The position numbers and the translations under genes are program-made. This document shows, in pieces, positions 58,854 through 64,000 of a DNA stretch of 64,000 bases (within the stretch, counting starts at the first letter, position 1; each line of letters opens with the position of its first letter). The stretch comes from SIG452 sp045638525 (GTDB taxonomy: Bacteria > Bacillota > Clostridia > UMGS1840). The DNA is taken from positions 1-64,000 of the forward strand of contig JAZUBQ010000017.1 of the NCBI GenBank assembly GCA_045638525.1. The letters run 5' to 3'. Under the pieces are notes generated by a model. It was given only the letters and a program-made list of their open reading frames with translations, had not been told where the DNA came from and did no database searches.

Positions 58854-60647
58854 TTACTTATACAGAGGGCCGTAGGTTTCACATGCGCGATAATCCTGTC
58901 CCTCTTTATCCATGCCAAATGCGTTCCAAGCGGCGGGACGGAAGATTTTTTCTTCGGGTACGTTGTGCATACATACGGGGATTCTTAAGATGGAGCAGAG
59001 GGTGATTAAGTCTGCACCGATGTGACCGTAAGAAATTGCACCGTGGTTTGCACCCCAGTTATTCATTACATCATAAGCGGTTTTGAATGCGCCTTCACCG
59101 GTAGTTCTCGGAGCAAACCAGGTACAGGGCCAAGTGTAGTCGGTACGTTTCCATAATTTGTCGGAAACATCATCGGGCAGGTCAATGGTCCAACCTTCTG
59201 CAATCTGAAGAACGGGTCCTAAACCTTTTACTAAGTTCAAACGAATCATGGTAGCGGGCATTTCGGCTTTGGTTAAGAATCTGGAGGAGAAACCGCCACC
59301 ACGGAAGTAGCCTAAGTCTGCCATATTCCAGGTGGTTGCTTTCATAATTGCATCCTGGTCAGCTTCGGTTACTTCATACCAGGGTTTCATTACGCCGTTG
59401 CCATTTTCGTCTTTTGCAGCACCACAAGCATCCAGACAGCAAGCACCGGAGTTAATTAAGTGAATGAAGCCGTCTGCTTCTTTGGCTTTGCCTTCGATAT
59501 CGTAGCCGGTTGCTTTTTTCACAGCGTCACCGCTCCAGTAGGTTCTAACGTCTGCAAACATCTGTGCACGATTGGTTAAGAGTTTACCAAACAGCATACC
59601 AATACCGTTTAATACGTCGTTTTCGGTTGCTAAGATATAGGGTTCTCTTGCACCATTCCAGTCGAAGGAGGTGTTTAACATTGCTTCGGGGAAGTCGCAG
59701 TTGGGATAGAAGTCTGTCCACTGTCTCTGACCCTGGAAGCCTGCTGCGATGGCATTGTGACCAACCATTTCTTCTTCGCAGCCTTCGGGCAGATTTTTGT
59801 TGCCGTTCATTAAGTCTTTGATGATACACATCATTTTCACAACGAAAGCAAACTGTTCTTCTTTTTCTTCCTGGGAAAGCTGTAAATCTTCGGGATTTTT
59901 GTCAAAGCCCATCTGACATTTTTCTTTTGCCCAAGCCATTGCTTTTTCATATTCTTTTGCATCATAGATGCCTTCAGTCATTCGTCTGATGATTTCTACC
60001 TCGTCAACAGATTCCACTCTCATACCTAAGTATTCTTCGATGAAATCGGTGTCAATGATAGAACCTGCGATACCCATACAAATGGAACCAATCTGCAGGT
60101 AGGATTTGCCTCTCATGGTAGCTGCTGCAACAGCTGCACGACCGAAACGAAGCAGTTTTTCCTGAACGTCTGCCGGAATTGAAGTGTCGGTAGCGTCCTG
60201 AACGTCGTGTCCGTAGATACCAAATGCAGGTAAGCCCTTCTGAGCGTGACCTGCCAATACTGCTGCCAGATATACAGCACCCGGTCTTTCAGTACCGTTA
60301 AAGCCCCAAACAGCTTTGATGGTGTTTTTGTCCATATCCATAGTTTCGGAACCGTAGCACCAGCAGGGAGTAACGGTTAAGGTGATGTCTACCCCTTCTT
60401 TTTTAAACTTGTCCGCACAAGCTGCCGCTTCTGCCACACGACCGATGGTGGTGTCTGCAATCACAACTTTCACAGGTTCCCCGTTAGAATATTTTAAGTT
60501 TTCGGTAAACAGCTTTGCAGCTGCTTTTGCCATGTTCATGGTTTGATCTTCCAAAGATTCTCTTACCTTTAACACACCACGTCTGCCATCAATGGTGGGA
60601 CGGATGCCAATTACCGGATAAGAGCCGATTAATCTGTTTTCTGCCAT
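58854..60647 (-). CDS. fucI: L-fucose isomerase
   Basis: FucI interconverts L-fucose and L-fuculose with manganese; many also accept D-arabinose. The 597-residue protein starts MAENRLIGSYPVIGIRPTIDGRRGVL. It has VVIADTTIGRVAEAAAC, TVTPCWCYGSETMD and GFNGTERPGAVYLAAVLAGHAQ, then AAGFQGQRQWTDFYPNCDF and the C-terminal HGAISYGHIGADLITLCSILRIPVCMHNV. It stands alone: no fucK, fucA or transporter is next to it, though host mucin fucose is a likely source for a gut organism. Confidence 0.96.
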   Translation of the reverse strand: MAENRLIGSYPVIGIRPTIDGRRGVLKVRESLEDQTMNMAKAAAKLFTENLKYSNGEPVKVVIADTTIGRVAEAAACADKFKKEGVDITLTVTPCWCYGSETMDMDKNTIKAVWGFNGTERPGAVYLAAVLAGHAQKGLPAFGIYGHDVQDATDTSIPADVQEKLLRFGRAAVAAATMRGKSYLQIGSICMGIAGSIIDTDFIEEYLGMRVESVDEVEIIRRMTEGIYDAKEYEKAMAWAKEKCQMGFDKNPEDLQLSQEEKEEQFAFVVKMMCIIKDLMNGNKNLPEGCEEEMVGHNAIAAGFQGQRQWTDFYPNCDFPEAMLNTSFDWNGAREPYILATENDVLNGIGMLFGKLLTNRAQMFADVRTYWSGDAVKKATGYDIEGKAKEADGFIHLINSGACCLDACGAAKDENGNGVMKPWYEVTEADQDAIMKATTWNMADLGYFRGGGFSSRFLTKAEMPATMIRLNLVKGLGPVLQIAEGWTIDLPDDVSDKLWKRTDYTWPCTWFAPRTTGEGAFKTAYDVMNNWGANHGAISYGHIGADLITLCSILRIPVCMHNVPEEKIFRPAAWNAFGMDKEGQDYRACETYGPLYK

Positions 60648-60721
60648 AATTTTGTTCCTCCGTTTATGTTATTAAATTTTCACATCAATTTTTCATAAAA
60701 ATAGTGTGTGCTATCATTGTT

Positions 60722-60750
60722 ATTTTATACTAATTTGACGGAATTGTCAA
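60722..60750 (-). promoter_or_regulatory. Promoter of fucI
   Basis: On the minus strand TTGACA (60745-60750) and TAAAAT (60722-60727) have 17-base spacing. Confidence 0.75.
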
Positions 60751-60885
60751 CCGAAATTCTGCTTTTTTCTTTGGGATTCTTATTCATTTTTCACGATTTT
60801 TACCAACAGAAGATAAAAAATCTGTGGAATTTTTCATAATTTTTTATAAATTTTAAAAAAAATGAGAAATTATAAAAAGAAAATA

Positions 60886-60914
60886 TTGAATTTTTCATCA
60901 AAACGTGATAGAAT
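60886..60914 (+). promoter_or_regulatory. Promoter of purC
   Basis: TTGAAT (60886-60891) and TAGAAT (60909-60914) have 17-base spacing, about 57 bases before the ATG. Confidence 0.75.
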
Positions 60915-60970
60915 AACAATCAGTTAATGGAAAACACTTGAATTCTATATCAGAAAAGGGGTACAAACCA

Positions 60971-61654
60971 ATGAAAAAAATCTATGAAGGTAAAACCAAA
61001 GACGTATTCAGTTTAGACAACGGCAATGTGCTGTTGAAATTCAAAGACGACTGCACCGGTAAAGACGGTGTGTTTGACCCCGGCGAAAACTCTGTTGGCT
61101 TAACCATCGAAGGCATCGGCAGAGAAAACTTGAGAACGTCTATCTACTATTTTGATTTGTTAAAAGAAGCCGGCATCAAAACTCATTATGTTTCTGCAAA
61201 TGTGGAAGATGCTACCATGGAAGTGCTTCCCGGTAAAGTGTTCGGCCACGGTCTGGAAGTAATTTGCAGACTGGTTGCAACCGGAAGCTTGATCAGAAGA
61301 TACGGCGAATACATCAAAGACGGCACTCCCTTAGAAGGCGGTTATGTGGAATGTACGTTCAAAAATGACGAAAAAGGCGATCCGCTGGTTACCGGCGAAG
61401 GTCTGGCTGCATTGGGAGTTATGAGTCCCAAAATGTTTGAAGATATGAAAGAACAGACCTTAAAAATTACCAAAATTGTTGCAGATGACTTAAAAACCAT
61501 CGGTCTGGACTTGTGGGATATCAAATTTGAATTTGGTTACAACAACGACGAAGTTATTTTGATTGACGAAATCGCATCCGGTAACATGAGAGTATATAAA
61601 GACGGCGTGATTGTGGATCCGATTGAATTAACAAAATTAATTTTAAACAGATAA
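60971..61654 (+). CDS. purC: SAICAR synthetase
   Basis: PurC joins CAIR and aspartate with ATP in purine synthesis. The 227-residue protein starts MKKIYEGKTKDVFSLDNGNV and has CRLVATGSLIRRYGEYIKDG, LWDIKFEFGYNNDEVILIDEIASGNMR and a C-terminal helix. The GKDGVFDPGENSVGLTIEG stretch and the ASGNMR ending of the last motif mark the divergent clostridial form, not the E. coli form. No other pur gene is adjacent. The start at 60971 was chosen over a TTG 33 bases upstream. Confidence 0.94.
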   Translation: MKKIYEGKTKDVFSLDNGNVLLKFKDDCTGKDGVFDPGENSVGLTIEGIGRENLRTSIYYFDLLKEAGIKTHYVSANVEDATMEVLPGKVFGHGLEVICRLVATGSLIRRYGEYIKDGTPLEGGYVECTFKNDEKGDPLVTGEGLAALGVMSPKMFEDMKEQTLKITKIVADDLKTIGLDLWDIKFEFGYNNDEVILIDEIASGNMRVYKDGVIVDPIELTKLILNR

Positions 61655-61707
61655 GAAAGTAAAGTTGCCATCCTTTGGCATAAAAAACTTGCCTTTGCTC
61701 TAACATC

Positions 61708-61749
61708 AAAAAAGACGAAATTCGTAAATTACGAACTTCGTCTTTTTTT
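61708..61749 (+). terminator. Terminator of purC
   Basis: The stem AAAAAGACGAAATTCGTAA with TTACGAACTTCGTCTTTTT (one mismatch) and a long T run. The core is shared with 25769 and 58573. Confidence 0.92.
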
Positions 61750-61802
61750 GTTTCATTGTTCTAAGCCATCCCAAAAGGCGCAGAGAAAAGGACTAAGAAT
61801 TC

Positions 61803-61878
61803 ACAAACTGACCCCGAAGCTGTACTCACAATCCCTCCACCATCTCCGATGGTCCCCCTCCCTTTACACAAGGGAGGC
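61803..61878. repeat. Composite dispersed repeat
   Basis: ACAAACTGACCCCGAAGCTG matches the unit at 38288-38332. It is joined directly to ATCCCTCCACCATCTCCGAT...CAAGGGAGGC (61831-61878), the unit also found at 35680 and 38169. At 38.2 kb the same two families also lie close together, in the other order. Confidence 0.78.
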
Positions 61879-61984
61879 GATTGGCGAGAGGTGAGATTCC
61901 TCCATTTCAAAAATTTTATCCAGCTAATGCGCAGAGAAAATTGAATTTAAATGGAATAACCGAACCAAAGATCTTCTTTGGTAT

Positions 61985-62028
61985 AACCCGAAGCCGTACA
62001 AAGGTACGGCGAGTGGTGAGGTTCCTCC
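61985..62028. repeat. CCCGAAGC-GTAC dispersed repeat, clear copy
   Basis: AACCCGAAGCCGTAC, then AAAGGTACGGCGAGTGGTGA, then GGTTCCTCC. The arms GCCGTAC and GTACGGC form a seven-base-pair hairpin. Confidence 0.8.
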
Positions 62029-62051
62029 ATTTAAAACAATTTTATCAAGCA

Positions 62052-62915
62052 TTAGTCTTTGGTAAGTTCTTTGATTTCCTTATCCTCTTGTTCGTCGTGA
62101 ACTACAGCCTGTTTGATAATCTTCACGTCTTTTTTGTGGTAGGTGCCGACTGCTTCGGTATCGGAAGATACGGCGCGTAAGATTCCGGTGATGACATTGA
62201 CGTCGATAACGGTTCCTTCACCGCCACCGGGTAATTTTACCAATGCACCGTGACGGGGAGTATCTTTCCACATATCTTCGTAGGAAGCCTGTTCATAGTT
62301 TAAACAACACATCAATCGTCCGCAGGCACCTGAAATTTTGGTGGGATTTAAAGACAGATTCTGGTCTTTTGCCATTTTGATGGAAACGGGTTTAAATTCG
62401 CAAAGGAAGGTAGAGCAGCAGCACTGCCGTCCGCAGGGACCAAAGCATTTGAGCATTTTTGCTTCATCACGAACGCCAATCTGACGAAGCTCGATACGGG
62501 TGCGGAACACACTTGCCAAATCTTTTACCAATTCACGGAAGTCCACTCTGCCGTCTGCGGAGAAATAGAACAGAACTTTGCTTCTGTCAAAGGTATATTC
62601 CACTTCTAACAGATTCATTTCCAAGCCGTGTTTTTTGATTTTTTCTTCGGCAATTCCAAAGGCTTTTTTCTCTTTTTCTTTATTTTCAGCAAGTTGTTTG
62701 GCATCTTCTTCGGTGGCGATACGAACCACGGGTTTTAAAGGGGGTACCAGATCTTCCTCCGCTACCATAGAATTGCCACGGACAACTTTCCCGTATTCCA
62801 GACCTCGTGCCGTTTCTACAATGACACAGTCGTCGGTATTTACCGTCAAACCGTTGGGGTCAAAATAATATACTTTCCCGAAGTCTTTAAATTTTACACT
62901 GATTACTTCTATCAT
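62052..62915 (-). CDS. ricT: PSP1-domain protein RicT/YaaT
   Basis: RicT (YaaT) is a cytoplasmic 4Fe-4S-linked protein that, with RicA and RicF, assists RNase Y and affects sporulation and competence in Bacillus. The 287-residue protein starts MIEVISVKFKDFGKVYYFDP, has the PSP1 core (VEYTFDRSKVLFYFSADGRVDFRELVKDLA) and the cysteine-rich region CFGPCGRQCCCSTFLCEF followed by SGACGRLMCCLNYE. It follows holB by four bases, the usual Bacillota arrangement. The start at 62915 has AAAGGA about 12 bases upstream; an ATG at 62936 overlaps holB. Confidence 0.93.
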   Translation of the reverse strand: MIEVISVKFKDFGKVYYFDPNGLTVNTDDCVIVETARGLEYGKVVRGNSMVAEEDLVPPLKPVVRIATEEDAKQLAENKEKEKKAFGIAEEKIKKHGLEMNLLEVEYTFDRSKVLFYFSADGRVDFRELVKDLASVFRTRIELRQIGVRDEAKMLKCFGPCGRQCCCSTFLCEFKPVSIKMAKDQNLSLNPTKISGACGRLMCCLNYEQASYEDMWKDTPRHGALVKLPGGGEGTVIDVNVITGILRAVSSDTEAVGTYHKKDVKIIKQAVVHDEQEDKEIKELTKD

Positions 62916-62919
62916 AATA

Positions 62920-63873
62920 TTATGAAATCCTTTCATGATTCAGATGATTTCTGATGGAGGTCAGCATACTGAGCACTCCTATATTATAAGCACCGTTTGA
63001 TAAGAGCTTTTGTTTTAATTTGCGAAGCTCCAGGTAGATGCCGTCTGCCACCGAAAGGGGCAGGGCAATGTCCCAGGGAATGTCTGTGTTTTTCCGCAAA
63101 GACGGCTCCGAAACGGTACTGTCATATACAAAACTGTTAAAAATATCCCAAAGGGCTTCCCATTCGCTTTCGTAGGTGAGAAAATCGCTGTATAAGCGAA
63201 TCACATCTTTGGTGGTTTTCTTCTCAAACAACAGACGAATGTCGGAAACCAGGGTTTGTCGCATGGTGCGGTATTCCTCCGATTCTGCCAGGGCAAAAGC
63301 TGTGGTTGCCGACCCGTTGGCACGCTCAAGCAAACTGTCTTCGGGAAGGGGTTTTCCTTCCTTTTTGAAACAGAGTTTTAACTCATCGGGGGAAAGGGGG
63401 GAAAATCGAATCTGCACACCACGGGATAAAATAGTGGGCAAAATCATGGATAAATTGGAAGTCACAAGCAAAATCACCGCATAGGAGGGTGGTTCTTCAA
63501 ATACTTTTAATAAAGCGTTTTGTGCTTGTACCGTCATTTTATGGGCATCGGTAATCACATAAATCTTTTTTTCAAAGGAAAAGGGTTGCAAATAAATTTC
63601 AGTTGTGATTTCTCGGATGTCAGAAACCGAAATGCTTTTTTCGCACCGGATGATTTTAATGTCCGAGGTAGAATAAAACTGCTGACAGGCATCACACGCA
63701 CCGCAAGCCGTGTGATTGCGGCAAACAATGCTTTTGGCAAATTCCAGCGCCATTGTGGTTTTCCCCACACCCTTCTGGCCGTAAAAAATGTAGGCGTGAC
63801 TTAGCTTCCCCGTTTCGATTGCAGTAGAAAGAATCTCTTTTGGGAGCTTCTGCCCGATGACACGTTCAAACAT
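62920..63873 (-). CDS. holB: DNA polymerase III delta' subunit
   Basis: HolB is part of the clamp loader. The 317-residue protein starts MFERVIGQKLPKEILSTAIE. It has the AAA+ Walker A YGQKGVGKTTMAL near 36, a zinc module CRNHTACGACDACQQF near 53-67, and VITDAHKMTVQAQNALLKVFEEPP (Walker B/sensor region). TSNLSMILPTILSRGVQIRF follows. GAGG lies eleven bases before the ATG. Confidence 0.94.
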   Translation of the reverse strand: MFERVIGQKLPKEILSTAIETGKLSHAYIFYGQKGVGKTTMALEFAKSIVCRNHTACGACDACQQFYSTSDIKIIRCEKSISVSDIREITTEIYLQPFSFEKKIYVITDAHKMTVQAQNALLKVFEEPPSYAVILLVTSNLSMILPTILSRGVQIRFSPLSPDELKLCFKKEGKPLPEDSLLERANGSATTAFALAESEEYRTMRQTLVSDIRLLFEKKTTKDVIRLYSDFLTYESEWEALWDIFNSFVYDSTVSEPSLRKNTDIPWDIALPLSVADGIYLELRKLKQKLLSNGAYNIGVLSMLTSIRNHLNHERIS

Positions 63874-64000
63874 TTCTTTTTTTTCCTCGTCTTTCCTGGA
63901 TTCTTTGCTAAAGTTGGAAACCGCCGAACTCTACACGTTCTGCAGAAAGGTATTGGGTACCGATACAACGGGACGATGTGGGCATCATCCCCTGCAATAT
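63874..64000. other. Upstream of holB, with partial repeat
   Basis: No gene is seen. At the window edge, CGGGACGATGTGGGCATCAT followed by CCCCTGC is a palindromic unit that resembles the GGGCGATTCG family in layout but not in core sequence. Confidence 0.5.

Larger units (their letters stand above)
60648..60970. other. Divergent fucI-purC promoter region
   Basis: Very AT-rich. One promoter for each gene is visible and annotated separately. No operator or repeat stands out. Confidence 0.7.
61655..62051. other. Intergenic region with terminator and repeats
   Basis: Contains the purC terminator and a composite of dispersed repeats: CCCGAAGC unit at 61803, ATCCCTCC...GGGAGG unit at 61831-61878, and a second CCCGAAGC unit at 61985-62028. 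No gene is supported. Confidence 0.75.

Overview
The window looks like a chromosomal segment of an anaerobic, low-to-moderate GC Bacillota bacterium of class Clostridia, probably an uncultured gut lineage. Supporting signs are WhiA, RicT/YaaT, CarD next to IspDF, class III fructose-1,6-bisphosphatase, meso-diaminopimelate dehydrogenase, a CIRCE-controlled hrcA-grpE-dnaK-dnaJ operon, a T-box leader, a ferredoxin-type indolepyruvate oxidoreductase, a split CapA/CapB tyrosine kinase and many textbook TTGACA-N17-TATAAT promoters. I see no rRNA, tRNA, CRISPR array, insertion sequence or prophage.

Layout. 0.3-16.9 kb (minus strand): housekeeping genes. From the 3' end these are a CD1247-type zinc-ribbon protein, efp, a PPC/thioesterase fusion, a lipoprotein, dnaE, whiA, murB, a ROK glucokinase, a PHP phosphatase, rimO, recX, an LCP protein, then iorB, iorA and an AMP-forming acyl-CoA ligase. 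The last three lie behind a T-box whose specifier reads as TAC (Tyr). 17.4-20.3 kb (plus): carD-ispD-ispF, an ECF S component and rdgB. 20.4-24.5 kb (minus): a secreted WG-repeat protein, a DMT permease, a DUF2156 protein and a thymidylate kinase. 24.8-33.2 kb (plus): ddh, fbp, DUF378 and the heat-shock operon.

33.7-43.5 kb (minus) is the most accessory-looking part. A capsule regulatory module (CpsC-CpsD-CpsB) runs directly into PqqD, an S26-type peptidase and an ABC exporter. Downstream comes a separate promoter and five secreted or small products: stalk domain, cohesin-like plus stalk, dockerin, cohesin-like, and a 53-residue peptide with a YxxP leader-like N-terminus. The PqqD/peptidase/exporter set with a YxxP peptide nearby is the best candidate for an undescribed (RiPP-like) system.

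43.8-49.6 kb (plus): a membrane nucleotide-sugar dehydratase, a Dabb protein, a repeat-filled gap, ruvX, DUF1292 and clpE. 50.0-57.6 kb (plus): a surface module with a subtilisin-like protease, a VTC polyphosphate polymerase, DUF4956, a Met-Pro-rich membrane protein, a CotH kinase and a two-component system. Its leader has OmpR/PhoP-like direct repeats and two mutually exclusive hairpins. 57.6-63.9 kb: a second stalk/WG protein, fucI, purC, ricT and holB.

The gaps carry several families of dispersed palindromic repeats, in at least seven places, plus a recurring terminator stem. All family assignments come from reading motifs by eye; no database search was run.
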